DNA of 64,000 nucleotides from Galerina marginata (taxonomy: Eukaryota; Basidiomycota; Agaricomycetes; Agaricales; Galerinaceae), in contig JAECYW010000026.1 of NCBI GenBank assembly GCA_023014335.1, forward strand, positions 1 to 64,000. Reading direction: 5' to 3'. The notes beneath the pieces were generated by a model, which searched no databases, was not told the DNA's origin, and saw only the letters and a list, made by a program, of their open reading frames with translations. Made by a program: the position numbers and the translations under genes. Of this stretch, positions 34,591 through 46,109 are shown in pieces. Positions within the stretch are counted from its first letter, which is position 1; every line of letters starts with the position of its first letter.

Positions 34591-35628
34591 CTACGTTGAT
34601 CTTCGACGCCAAAAGTCGTGGTCTAACCAGTCTCCGTCAAGTTTGACAGGTTGAACTGTTCGTCCGGCGGCATTCGGCATGCCAGTTTGTTGTAAATACC
34701 AAAGATGGGATATCCCCACGGACTGCAGGTATTGTGGGAGGCGTTCGTAATTCAGCCCGACAGCATGTGGACCGTGGCTATCGTCGGACAAAGCAAAGCG
34801 GCCTCCATGGCTATGAATGATCTAAGAACCATGACTTAGCTCATGAGTCAAGCAATGCACCCGAACTTGAACTTACCTCGACAATGTCCTCAGCGGGGTA
34901 AGCCGTGTCCCAGTTTTTTCTGAACGCGGCTGCGTTAATCTCGAACAATGCACCATACTCCACGGCATAGCGGATGTTCCGTTCAATTTTTTCAAGAGCA
35001 CGGGGATACTCAGAAAATCGTAGAGACGGATGGTAAAGCCGACAAAGATCGAAATGCCCAATGATCTCGGGCTTGAAGCGTCGGAGGAGCTCATATTGAG
35101 CATCGAAGTAAGCTAAGAGGAGCGCTTCTTGGCGGCCTTCTTCCTCATTGGTGAAACTCGCAAGTGCCCGCTGATAGGTTGGGAAATCGAAATCGATTGG
35201 AATACCGTTGACATGATGAATAGACCCGACGATGTATTCCACACGATCCCCGAAACTTCCTAATAGGCTTTCAAGGTTATGAAGGTCGAGTTCTGTTATG
35301 TACTCCGTTTCAAGTCCCACCAGCAGGGTAATTTCAGAGTCATAACATGACTTGAGACGGTGTGCTTCTTCCAGGAAGTCGCTAAACATATCAGACATTG
35401 TATCAAGAGACAATTGATTCTTCCAAGGACTTCAGCGCACTTCATATATTCGAAAGGAGAAACGCTTACCTCCTCTGGGTATAGGTCGACCTCCCGATAC
35501 CGTGGAACGTGTTCCGTCAAGCCAAAAATTTGAAAACGCTGCCTAATTGCTTCCTGGACAACGTCTTCCAATAACCCGGACGCATGCTTGCAAAATTGGC
35601 CTGAGTGAGAGTGATGACTATGAGGCAT
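34591..35628 (-). CDS. HIS2: Histidinol-phosphatase (PHP-domain type)
   Basis: Dephosphorylates L-histidinol phosphate in histidine biosynthesis. Exons are 35628-35470 (159 nt), 35419-34877 (543 nt) and 34821-34591 (231 nt), giving 310 residues, a normal length for the fungal enzyme. PHP metal-binding motifs are in order: HSHHSHSGQF at the extreme N-terminus, then FGLTEHVPRY, LLVGLETEYI, GSIHHVNGIPIDFD, IIGHFDLCRLY, and a late SDDSHGPHAVG. Both introns are phase 0 and in frame. The gene is followed about 370 bp upstream of its start by the tail-to-head transporter gene on the same strand. No sign of damage. Confidence 0.93.
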
Positions 35629-35998
35629 TCTCCTCCCGACTTAGCGAATAGGTCGGGGCATCAAATATTAAGAAGACGAGTTTTAGAAGTAGCCGATGGA
35701 GGAAAGATCTTCGATGTCCATGTCAGGTTCAAAAGAAGCCGTTATTTGATCGGAGTTTTAAACATAAAAGGCCTTATCTTATCGCAGTGACGCAGTCTCA
35801 TAAAATAGACAAAAATAGACCCTAGAGCTAGAATATGACAAGATCAGAAAGGTATGTACAACGTAAAATAAACATGTTAAACGCGAGTTAGTCTCAAACT
35901 CGAGCATGATATATAGTTTTAGTGTCAAAAATGGGCTGCACAGGAATGAAACGGGCCTCGGCTGGCCTCGACTTCGAAGTCGTCCGTGCTTTACGCCA
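35629..35998. other. Intergenic between HIS2 and transporter
   Basis: 370 bp, presumably HIS2 promoter plus transporter 3' region. Nothing else recognised. Confidence 0.4.
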
Positions 35999-38060
35999 TC
36001 AAATGCAATGGCCTTTCTCTCTAGCTCTGCCCTGAGAGACGAATAGAAAGCGCGAGACAGTCATCCCGACTGCGCCACATAGTACCATACTCTAGGTAAT
36101 GTCAAAGCAACTGTACAAGTCAAACAAATTCAAAAGTGACGTACCCCGCAGAAGATGATAGATTTAGACCAGGAAAACTGAGCGTCATGATTCCGCAATA
36201 GTCCTCCTTCAATAGGCGTGCCAACGAGCATTGATATTCCAACGATCGAAAAGGCGATCCCCATCCGAGTTCTAGAGGAGAGGTCAACTAAATGAGAGGG
36301 GAAACAGGTAGCTGACATACTTACCCTTGTTCCCCGACATGCGTGCTTAGTTGGGCCAAGAGGGAGGGAATGAGGGACACATCTGCGGTCGTTCAGTAAA
36401 AGTGGCCAATCCGACGTTGATCGGCGAAAAAGACTGACATGAACCAGACCAAAACCCATAGAAAAGGCCGAAAAGTATAACGCCAGTGAAGTTTGAAACC
36501 CCAAACATAGCGAATGCTACGGCAGAAGAGATGAATAAACATGGGAGGAGCATGTTGTATGGCCCAATTTTGTCGGCGAAGAAGTTCGGTAGTAGACGTC
36601 CCAAAACACTTCCAGCATTAACAATAGCTATCTGAATCAAATCTAGTGAGCAAGGTTGTGGCTATTTGGAACAAGACTAATGCATACGGAATAGAAGGCT
36701 TCAGTGCTATCAATTCCAAGATCGACAGCGTACAGTTGCAAGTAAAAATCTATCCCATCCAAGCCATGAAAATTTAGAATGAAGAAACAGACAAGAGCGT
36801 TAAACTTACAAGGGAAGAATAGTCCAAGGTTGATACAAAATGCCCTACGTCATGTCAAATTCCGTAACTTCCAAATGAAAGGAAGCCTTTACGATGCGAT
36901 TGACACCAAGTACGCGGAATCCGTAAATATAGCTTTGAAGTCCGGATTCCGTGAGATAGGGCCTTGGTGTGTCGGACTTGTCTTCATTAGAAAGTTTGAT
37001 GTTAAAAGCATGACGCCATTCAGAGCTGCCGTCACCCGAATAGCATTGGCGAAGGAAGTTCGTTGGCTGAGCTGATTCAATAGTATTGGCCATACAATCC
37101 CACCGACGGAAGCACCCTGCCAGTCAACAATCTCCGGTTATCGTTTCTGGACGGACACGGGAATGACAAGAATCTACTCACCGAGACTGATATCCCCGTG
37201 GCCAATGCCCGGCGACGCTTAAAGTGATGCCCAATGATAGTCAATGATGGAAGGAAAAGAAGAGATTGCCCGAGACCCATTCCCAGTGCCTGCGTTAAGA
37301 ACACCTAAGTGTCGTCATTAGCTAAATTTTTTGAGTTCCCTGTCTGTAAAGTACCTGGTAGTAATGGTGTTGGCGCGCCAAAGAAAGCATAAGCATGGAG
37401 AAGACTTGAAGAATCGTGCCGAGAGCTATCATGTGGTGGCTGTCAAAAGAGTCACTCTGACATCACTGCCATCGGGGTACGGGCGAGCGGATTGAACCCA
37501 CAAATATCCCGCATCAAACGCTCCACCAATCAAAAACCCAGGAGCGTACTGCATGAAAAGTTGAAAGCTGCCTATCCAACTTCACAAAATGGACGTTCAT
37601 ATCGGACTAACTGGGACCGGATACAACTCGAAAACTCACCTGATATTCGAAGGAGTTTCCTGGCTCAAGAAAACTCTGGTGTAGTAATCTTGATAAATTC
37701 CAAATGCAGAAACGTAACTTCAATCGAGACGTGTGAGTGCGGGTTGACAGGACACAATTGTGGGTGGGAGGCACATACCCATATGTGCAGAATTGAATCA
37801 TCCACCTGCGAACGTTTGTAATCAGCAATCACTCTGCAAGCTTTGACTCACGACCAGACTTACGCGCCAAATATCGTTAGCCATGCACGTCTTCCACCGT
37901 CATAAATATGGGCTAACCCCTGGTTAGATGGTGCAACAAAGTTGGCATCACTGGGTTTATCATGATCATGAACAACCGCTTCGAGTTTCTCCTTGTCGAA
38001 ACTCGGATGAAGGAGGCTGGGGGCGTCTTGGACGGTGAAGGAGCCGCTCCCTTCCGACAT
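35999..38060 (-). CDS. MFS transporter, monocarboxylate-permease (MCT) type
   Basis: Plasma-membrane permease of the fungal MCT branch of the major facilitator superfamily. The substrate cannot be read from sequence. Exon 1 (38060-37864) encodes a hydrophilic N-terminus ending DGGRRAWLTIFGA, typical of the family. Next come SAFGIYQDYYTRVFL, ALGMGLGQSLLFLPSLTIIG (helix 4 region), HHFKRRRALATGIS (cytosolic loop 4-5), the central loop near 36880-37000, and IQIAIVNAGSVLGRLLPNFFADKIGP (the mid-protein MFS motif). The final exon ends FVSQGRAREKGHCI at 35999. About 12 helices can be counted over roughly ten exons. All exons found are open; not every junction was fixed to the base. A mitochondrial pyruvate carrier is excluded by fold. 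Confidence 0.85.
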
Positions 38061-39430
38061 AGAAAATCAGGTACTCCGTGAGTGGGCGAACGATGGGATA
38101 TTTTTGCGAAGGGGAATTAGGTCCCTGGGTTATATATCGACGTGATCGGGCAATCCGAAGCAGAAGAGAGCGGCAGTCGCAGCCAAAAGATCGAATCGGA
38201 GAGCTATTACCTCCTCGTGTACCTGGTATTAATACATAAGCTAAGCTCGGGCGAGACAGAGTTAGAAAGTCGTATTTCTCCTTTGAAAAAGACATTTGCC
38301 GATGGTGGTTGCTGTTGAAGTGCCATTTTCAACAACATATCCAGCCCCGTGATGATGCGTTACGCCATTCGCCGTGCCGGTGTTTCCGGAGTCAGGACAA
38401 CCTCCGTCTTTAAGGACCTGTCCAACCCAGTCGCCTATTATGCCCTTTCACCCCTGCTTTTCGTGACCCCGTTCCTTTCCCAAGCCAAAGTTTAAAGAAC
38501 CATAAACTCCCGAATTTTCCTTCTTCGTGAACTTCGTGAAGCCGCTAGAAACTTACAGGGAAAACCAATGAGCTTATTCCGACAGAGTTCAGCCGCTGTC
38601 GTGTCCAATGCCTTTTAAGCGCTTGGCCTTCAGATTCCGGGATGCGGAGCATAAGGGACGCGGTATTTTGAGTTTAAGAAGTGCGTCGCGTACATATTTT
38701 TGACATATGTAGTAACATTCTCCACAACGATCCCAGGGCGCTGCACTGAGAATTCAGCTGACCTTTCCTCAGATGGCGAAATATCACCAAAATTGGTCCT
38801 TACCACAGAAGTGGATTCGCCAATTTCTTGGCTTCGAGTAACAATGGGCTGGAAATATCCCGCGTTCTCGTACCTCTATATCGCGCCGTGATTTATGTGG
38901 CGGTTTCAAAAGTCGAGGTTCGGCGTTTATTCCTGGCTCTGCATAGACAAAGGAATCCTGCGTTCATGATACAAAGAAAAAATTGACTAATCTTGTGGAG
39001 CCATGCGCACGTAAAGAGGCGAGGTTGATTACTCTCTGGGTTGATTACTCTCTGGGTTGTTTTTACCCGAACGAATTCATGCCAGGAGAGCTCCGACGCG
39101 GGTCAACGAAGCCACCGCACCTCCGTAGGATTGGACAGGACGTGCAGAAGCCCTTCGTCTCGCCGTCTTCCCTTGAGCTATAACCCTGGGGGACACCTTC
39201 ACGTCTCCTAGCATGGCAAAGCATCGCCTCAAACACTTCCCTTTGGAACCTCGGCTTTCCCCCAGCCTCATTCCTATGACGAGCAGGGTCGGATATGACG
39301 CACAGCTGCACACGAGAAAGGGCATGCTGTTGGAGTGTAGCTAAAGAAGCGTCTTTATTTAAATTGAAACGGGCGAATCAGTTGAAAGTTGAACCCACCA
39401 GCGGATCGAGAAGCAAATTACGGCAAATCC
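38061..39430. other. Intergenic
   Basis: No gene recognised. A 17-bp segment (GGTTGATTACTCTCTGG) occurs twice in tandem at about 39025-39060. Confidence 0.4.
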
Positions 39431-39439
39431 CCCGAGGTT

Positions 39440-40790
39440 CTAGGCTGAAGAACTCTGATGCAAGAAATGCCTGGGCCTAGAGGCTGTGGAAAGCTGTTGA
39501 ACGGAGAACTTACGTCGTGTGGATAAATGCTGTTCTCGTGTCGAATATTGTGGAGAGCATTGTGGGGAAATTTGACAAGGGTGCACGGTGTTCTGAGAGA
39601 GTGGCGTAATTTTGAACGTTTTGTGCTTGCTTGCACGCTGTCGTACGAATTCCATACGATTGTCAGAAATGACCAACTCGTTCCAAGCTATAGGGTAATC
39701 GTGATTCCTCGGGCCTTTGTGACCGCGATAAGTGGTATAAAATCCAAATTCCCGTCCAGAAATGACAATGGGATGCCAGCAGAAGCAACCTGAAGCAACC
39801 AATCGAATACGTCAGGTTGGCAGTACCCTCTAGGAAGAACGAGGAGACCAAGTCTACGTATCACAGGTAAAAATTCCGGGAAGCCAATAGTACACCAGAA
39901 GAATGCCTGGCTTGACGAAATGAGAGAAATGAGAGCTGAGCGACCGTTGCCTCTTAAAAGCTGACTAGTCCTGTATTCATATTATAAACTTAATCGACAA
40001 ATGCCATTTGAGGCAAAATCAAGACATACTGATGAACGAAGTCGTGCTTGGGAGAAGCATCGATGAGCTGCGACAAAGTTCGAAACTTTTCCATCCACTA
40101 GTCCGAGGATGGATGCTTGTTGCTATGTCCAAGACTCAGCGAGTGCCCTGATGTTTTCTGCAGGATCAGATGCGAGCCAGGTTGAGGATCGGAAACGACG
40201 AGATGGCCAACAACCTTCAGACGATAGACCCCAGGACATTCTGTAAAAAAACGCGCGCTCTTGTAGGAGCTAGTTCGGGACGTCCGTCTGAACTTTGGAT
40301 ACAAACACCATGGTCGTTAGCCCAGAAAGGCGCCTTGGCACAATTGGTTTCGACTAGGAATATCGGCTTGGGGTCGGCAGATACACGTCCACATTTCGCG
40401 ACTCGGGACTGGCTCTGCAAAACCACAGTAGACGTTCGCTTTGAATTTGAACCTGTATCGAATCACGAACTGGATCAATAGCAGAAGATAAACAACACTC
40501 ACGACAGGCTGAAATGTGTCCCCATAAATCACTTTTCGACGACGGGTGCTTGGCTTCATACAACTGCTTCTTTGTAGTTGAAAATTCTCTCTGTCAGCTA
40601 ACCATCGAAGAGGAGCCGATTCAAGTAACCGTTAGACACCTCCTCATGACATTCAGAGACAAACGAATTTTTCGCATTGGCACCGACTGTGGAGTTACTG
40701 TGACCATCTTGAAGGAGGACAGATTCGCGTGCAATAATCGCATCAGAGCACTCGGTCAAAAAGCAAATTATGAGTAACAATACAATCACG
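39440..40790 (-). other. Possible unrecognised multi-exon gene
   Basis: The minus strand has several overlapping open frames (for example 40563-40354, 40426-40217, 40304-40098, 39802-39440) with coding-like composition and intron-like gaps. Readable peptide stretches include VYRLKVVGHLVVSD and YRGHKGPRNHDYPIAWNEL. No family was recognised and I could not assemble an unbroken chain. It lies immediately downstream of the Spo7-like gene on the same strand. Confidence 0.3.
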
Positions 40791-40791
40791 T

Positions 40792-41961
40792 CTAAGGCAA
40801 AGAAACGGTCTTCTCCAAGACCGCCGTCCTCATGTCCGCTTCACCCATCGAATCACGGTCTCTGCGTAGCCTAGGAGGAGACACATGCCGCAATGGCGAG
40901 TCGCTCCTATCTCGTTGCCTCATCACGATGCCCCCGCCCGCCGAACTACCCGGTGTTGTCGGCGGTGTTCCACTCCGTGACACCCTCCCGCGAGACGAGG
41001 CATTAGACGCCGCACGCGACGGCGGCTGTGGTGTAGCACCACCTGCTGGAGCAGGCGTGGGCGGCCGTTCCCAGAACATCACTTTCCCCCACCACGTCTT
41101 CCGCCGCTCGTTGTACTCTTTCTCCTCCCGCCGCCTTTCGAATGCTGCCCGATAGCGTTCGTATGCCTCACGAAAGACCTTGTCGACCCGAGACGAGAAT
41201 ATGAGCTCGCCTCGTGGGTTGGTGGAGGGTGGGATTGTGTGCATCGGTCTGCTTGTTGATGATGACCTTGGTCTGTTTCGTGTCGTCGGTGTGGGGCTGC
41301 GCGAGGATGTTGTTGAGACCGCTGAGGAAGATGTGGGTTCATCCGGTCGAGGAAAGAAGAAAGATAGAGGGTTCCAGTAGAATTTTGAACGGAGTGGTGG
41401 TTTCCTGACGTTCAGGAACATGTTGAATGAGCGAAGAGCGCGATTGGCATGGGGTACATATCTGAATAATTAATGATATAAAGATTTTGGCAAAACGTCA
41501 TTACAATTGTGCTTACTTGTTGGCATAAGCAATCTTTTCCGAATACATTCCACTAGCAAAGAAGAGCACGAGCGTAGTTACGCTCACGAAGAGGAGACCA
41601 CTGGCAAAATACGGGTGTAGCATGACCTGGGTATCTGGGGTGTATATGTCGGGTAAGAGCCGCTGCAGTGCCATCTTGTATGGTATCGAAAGAAGAGATA
41701 TTTGTGGTGGAAGAATCACTTCACATAGCAGAAATGCTATAGCCAGCAGGAGTTGGAACAAAAATACTGCGAAAAATCGTATGAGATTCCGCTGCGATGT
41801 TCCCTGTGGCTGCACGCACGTTGGTACCGCGATTTTCGGCGTTGGAGGTTGGCTGCATTCGTTTTGAGCCTCTCTTCGAAGAGAAGAAGGTCTCTGTAGG
41901 TTGCACTGTCGTTTGGAGGGCCAAAAGAACCTTTTGAAGCCACGTTTGGACGGGGGGCCAT
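40792..41961 (-). CDS. SPO7: Spo7-like regulatory subunit of the Nem1-Spo7 phosphatase
   Basis: Nuclear-envelope/ER partner of the Nem1 phosphatase that activates lipin (Pah1). Exons 41961-41820, 41766-41517 and 41461-40792 (142, 250 and 670 nt) give 353 residues. Order: TYRDLLLFEERLKTNAANLQ helix (about residues 19-40), two membrane segments (about 49-65 and 93-112), then the family landmark KIAYANKYVPHANRALRSFN. The long tail carries GELIFSSRVDKVFREAYERY followed by about 100 Ser/Pro/Arg-rich disordered residues. The tail makes it longer than yeast Spo7. Splicing at GTGCGT...CGCAG selects this first exon over a longer overlapping frame that lacks the helix. Assignment rests on topology and these motifs. 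Confidence 0.72.
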
Positions 41962-42910
41962 CAGGTGTTGGTGGAACAGACGAGAAAGGCAGGACGACCA
42001 AAACATGGGAAAACGGACGAGATAAGATAAATACTTATCTTTCTTTTCAACCACACTGACTCCACTCGATTTTGCGCACAAATACCTCACAGATAGGTGC
42101 TGGCTGCTAGCGATGCACATGAGGAACTGAAGGATTGGGAGTTGGACCGTGGCGCAACATGAATAAAAAGGCATGAAAGATAAGATAAGATTGTTCTTTT
42201 GCCTCCCCAGTCAACACGTTGTAAAGACATGCCCTTGCACCTTGTTGTCCTCAAGGCTGCCATCAAGGTATTTACAGGCAGATGAGAGTGAAAATCATGT
42301 TGCTTCCGAGCTGATCAGAACTAACCGTGAAGAAGGACCTTCCTTCACAAGGTTTAGGCACTTAAAGCTCGCAGTGCTCCCAGTGGGACGCGAACCTCCT
42401 CAGATAAATGGCTTCTGGAAGTGAGCACCCAACAAAACTCTGCCGTACAAAGATTAACCTGATGTTATCGCGATCCGTTAGATCTCGTACACCCGCCGCA
42501 TAATCCTGGTAAATTTGGTTTTCCGTCACGGAGAAAATCTAATTCAAGTCCACTTCTTTAGCAGGTTCGCAGTACCCGCATTCAATTCAATCACGGAGAG
42601 CCTCTACAGGTGCTCATTGCTTATACCCGAGCACTCTGCTGTTTAAACAAAACTTACAGGAGATTCACAGATACCCAGGGATTTGTGAATGTCACCATGC
42701 CTTGTGAGCTCCCGACCTTACGCGATTCACTCCCTTATTTTCTAAAGCTTCGTATTTCGACCAGATCCACGCGTACTCGTTAGTGGGTCCACAAACCGTG
42801 AGTACATCACTTACCAGCTATTCGTGACCGTAAGCTCATCATATTTCCCCAGCATCCTCACATTTCTCGTTTTCGAGTAACAAAGTTGTCGTCCTTGGCC
42901 GCTAACTTGA
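41962..42910. other. Divergent intergenic region
   Basis: Lies between the Spo7-like gene (minus) and the four-helix protein gene (plus), so it should carry both promoters. Possible untranslated exons of the plus-strand gene lie at about 42750-42900, flanked by GTGAGT and CCCAG signals. No other gene seen. Confidence 0.4.
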
Positions 42911-43790
42911 ATGACACGCCTTTTACTAGCCCACCAGCCAGAAAAACGCAGTTTTTGTATGTCCATTAACCTACGAGTATTCTTCAACTGATTATTACTT
43001 TCCTTGAAACCCGCCAGTCGATCGACTCACTCACTGGCAAACTTTCAGCCCTCCGGCTTCCAAGCTTAAATGTAAATTGTTATTTACTGTGGCCACTGTC
43101 GGAGTCATCTCTCATTCGGTCCCCAATTTGCTCTAGACGAGCTCCCCGAAACGGTTAAATCTGTCAGAGAAGGTTGGCAATGGACATGCCAAAGTGGCGC
43201 CGTAGTCGTAAGTTGGCACCTCTTTCGCTAAACTGCATCTAAGTCGTTATTTAGTCGGGTCTCCTCGCTGCTGTGGCAGCTCAACTCCTCGGATTTTTCA
43301 AACCAGACGCCAATTATGACGGAAACATCCACCTGGCTGGAGGCGCAAAGGGTTTCCTCCTCGCTACATGTTATGCGGCGCTATTCCTCAACATCAGCGC
43401 AACGATCAGCTCTTTCATTCTCATCGATAATCTAGGAGAAATTGGGTTCCGTGCTTCATGCGGGGGACCGGATGTCGAAGCTCTCGAGGTCACCGCTACA
43501 TACACTACGACGCAAGATGGGCTTTTAATGAAGTTCGGAGCCAGTCCTGAGTGGAAATTTATGCTCTACCATTGTCAGTTTCACATGTTGTTTTTTCTTC
43601 TCTAGTCACGATAACCTTTTCTTTAGGGCTGTTGACTTTTTATTCTGGCATCATATCACTGATCATTGCGGTTCTGACCTATGTCATGATGCAAGAGTCA
43701 TTTGCTACGAAGATTGCGATGGGTTTCATAGTGGGATTCACTCTCCTACCAGTTACATATTTTATCTTTATCCGACCACTGGTTCATTAG
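42911..43790 (+). CDS. Small membrane protein with about four helices, function unknown
   Basis: Exons 42911-42956, 43018-43071, 43137-43207, 43255-43573 and 43627-43790 (46, 54, 71, 319 and 164 nt) sum to 654 nt, or 217 residues, all in frame. A short hydrophilic N-terminus (MTRLLLAHQPEKRSFF) leads to ELPETVKSVREGWQWTCQSG, then four hydrophobic segments (about residues 60-75, 95-117, 162-183 and 192-212). The loop EWKFMLYHW precedes the third. The pattern resembles Agaricomycete-specific membrane proteins of unknown role. The start is chosen because this frame alone joins all five exons. Confidence 0.72.
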
Positions 43791-44038
43791 TAGTTGGAAG
43801 GTTTGAAATTTCCTTTGGGTAGTATTGTCTTACCCTTGGGAACAATAGGCTTCGTCAGCCTGATTCGAATTTAAATAATCGGACATATTTCTGGTGAAAT
43901 TGATGAGAGGATTTATGTAGTGATCAAGTACGACCGATGCTATTTCAGTTGCGATAAAAGAGTGGACGACAAATGATTGTCAATTTTGCTATTCTTCCTT
44001 ACCCTTGCTCCATTTGCAGCATCATCAGGGAATGATTC

Positions 44039-44913
44039 CTAAGCCCCTGCGATCCTCGACGAAATTTGACGCTTTTTCACGCCCCTCTTGTACTTCAGCG
44101 ATCGCCTAAAGGTTCCAGCAGCTTGACCATCGATACCCTGGCATCCTTGGGATACTACACTCGAAACCTTGTTCTTGACGACCGTGGTAAGCAAATCAAA
44201 GCTAGATTAAGTGGGTTAAATCGAAATAGCAGAAAAGTAATATATTTCGTACTGAGGCGTGTCGTCGTCGTCGTCGTCATCATCATCATCGTCGCCATCG
44301 TCGACGTCCAGGTTCTCGAAGAGTGAATCCATATCATCCAAGTCCTATAGGTATCATCATGAAAAAGAGCACATGCAAGAAGAGAGGAAAGGGCCATACC
44401 CAGATGACAAGCATAGACTGAGTGCTATTTTTTGCAAATGCCTTCAAGAGGTCGGGGACACAGTCGTCATCTGTTTCTTCGTCCGCGCCACTGTTTATGA
44501 GATATTTGGATTTTGTAGGTAGAATTTGAGAGTAAGGCCTACCACTTGGTCGTGATATTTAGACCCAACGACTGGGCTATTGGAGTGGCCGTCGCGATTG
44601 TTTCCGAGCATAAACCCGAGTCCGGATCAAAGGGACAAGTCACAATAAGGCCGATATCCAAAGGAGCGAGCAGCTGGTGTCCAAGATAGTGTGTTAGAAG
44701 TCGCTTCCTCAGTATATCGACTAGAAAATAGCCTACGGGTGGAAGGCAATTTTGAACCCTCTTTTTGCCAACGGGCGTCAAACCAGGCAACTTCAGGGAC
44801 GGCGTCTCCGCGTTGGAGATGATATAGACAGGATTAGTAAACTTTGCGGCGAAGGCAAAATTTATCAATGTAAGGGCTATTGCCAAGAAAAGAGGGACGG
44901 TGGGAGGGATCAT
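44039..44913 (-). CDS. Secreted histidine-phosphatase-fold protein lacking catalytic histidines
   Basis: Exons 44913-44737, 44673-44543, 44490-44400, 44344-44253 and 44201-44039 sum to 654 nt, or 217 residues. A signal peptide (MIPPTVPLFLAIALTLINFA) opens the chain. The rest follows the fungal phosphoglycerate-mutase-like family: PVYIISNAETPS where active members have an R-H-G/N-E motif, then GLTPVGKKRVQNCLPP, DIGLIVTCPFDPDSG, and AKNSTQSMLVIWDLDDM where active members have W-E-H. Both catalytic histidines are replaced, so I infer a non-enzymatic secreted protein. An acidic run of ten Asp near residue 155 comes from a GAY-codon microsatellite. Intron 1 (63 bp) is open in frame, so an unspliced longer form is possible. 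A longer upstream frame from 45030 exists, but the signal peptide supports 44913. Confidence 0.75.
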
Positions 44914-45099
44914 GTTTTCCTTCAGTTGGAGTTGAAACGAAACAAGACCTCTTCGGGGAAAAGGGATGAAGAAACGGTCAATTGTAGGACCAGATTTTAT
45001 AGAATTGGTGGCAGTCGGAAAGAAGCTCAAAGCAGGCTATTGTGCGGAGACTTGGAAGCTGCTCTCCTGACGTGATTTGAGTACCAAGAGCTAAAGGCG

Positions 45100-46100
45100 A
45101 CCGAAGACGGTGCCCAAACACTGAGCATAATGGTACAGCCGCACAGAGAATGACAGACACCGGAAATAAAACCCGAGTATATCATAAGCCGACCTAGTCT
45201 TCCACGAAAGTTGACCGCGCAACATTTTTATGTCTACCTGTGGGCGGCGATAACGCGGAACGGCGCTGGCGCTTGAGGTTCTTTCTCGTCGATGTCTGGT
45301 TGGCTCCCACCACTTGAATGATCCGCGAACGGAAAGTATCGGCATGGCTTCCGGATGACTGAGGATGCAAGCGAAAACGATAGGACCAAAAATCGGTCGT
45401 GGGCAGGGACATCCACTTGAAGCTGACTTGGAGCTCAAGCCATATCCAAAGTAATGGCTCAAGACGGGGAAAATCTTCAGAGAAGAGAACGCGAGTTTTT
45501 GTGAGAGGCCGCGGAATACATACAACAAGATTAAGGCGACGGAATGAGGTAGTGTTTCATTAGAGCGTATAGCGACATGGCTTCGTGAGACGCTGTCGGA
45601 GTGGAGACCCTAGTCCTGGGTCCACCGTCTTCCTGGACATGCCACGAGAGATGAGGAAAATACTAGGTCACAATGGAAAAAGTTTTATGCGACGAGAGTA
45701 TAATACCCTCTGATCCAGAAACCTCTAGATATGTAAGGCCGCCGAGCATAGAAGCCATCCGGAACCTCGAATCCTCTTATTGCTTTTAGCAGACAAGCTA
45801 CTCCTTCTAGAATGGCGCGCTTGAACCTCGACACTTGGAGCAAATGGAGACCTTGCGCTGCAATGCAGCTAAAATTAGGGGTACCAGTGCCAAGGACTCT
45901 GAGTGCGATTTGTTGAATCACTTCCATAGCCCATGCTGTGAGAAAGTATGTCGAAGGTAGTGCGAAGGATTGACCAGGAAGAAAACAAGAACTTGAAAGG
46001 ATCGAGGTGTTGATGAATCACAATTGGCAGACGCATATAGGAAAAGCGTGCGATTTTATATCCATATTTGGTAAGCATACTTACGTCAACATCTACCAAA
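45100..46100 (-). other. Possible unrecognised multi-exon gene
   Basis: A minus-strand frame (45927-45685) reads MEVIQQIALRVLGTGTPNF and continues through a GTATTA...CTAG intron-like gap (about 45643-45694) into PHLSWHVQEDGGPRTRV. Downstream frames near 45194-45416 (DVPAHDRFLVLSFSLASS) are also open. No family was recognised and the overall structure is not resolved. Confidence 0.3.
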
Positions 46101-46109
46101 ATTTTCTAA

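Noticed and set aside
40317..40563. Relic of a copia-type retrotransposon
   Set aside because: The open frames reminded me of retroelement fragments, but no RT, integrase or RNase H motif and no long terminal repeats are visible.
41513..42001. 162-codon minus frame MVVLPFSSVPPTPDG as start of the Spo7-like gene
   Set aside because: It runs through a clear 52-bp GTGCGT...CGCAG intron and lacks the conserved RDLLLFEERLK helix found in the spliced frame.
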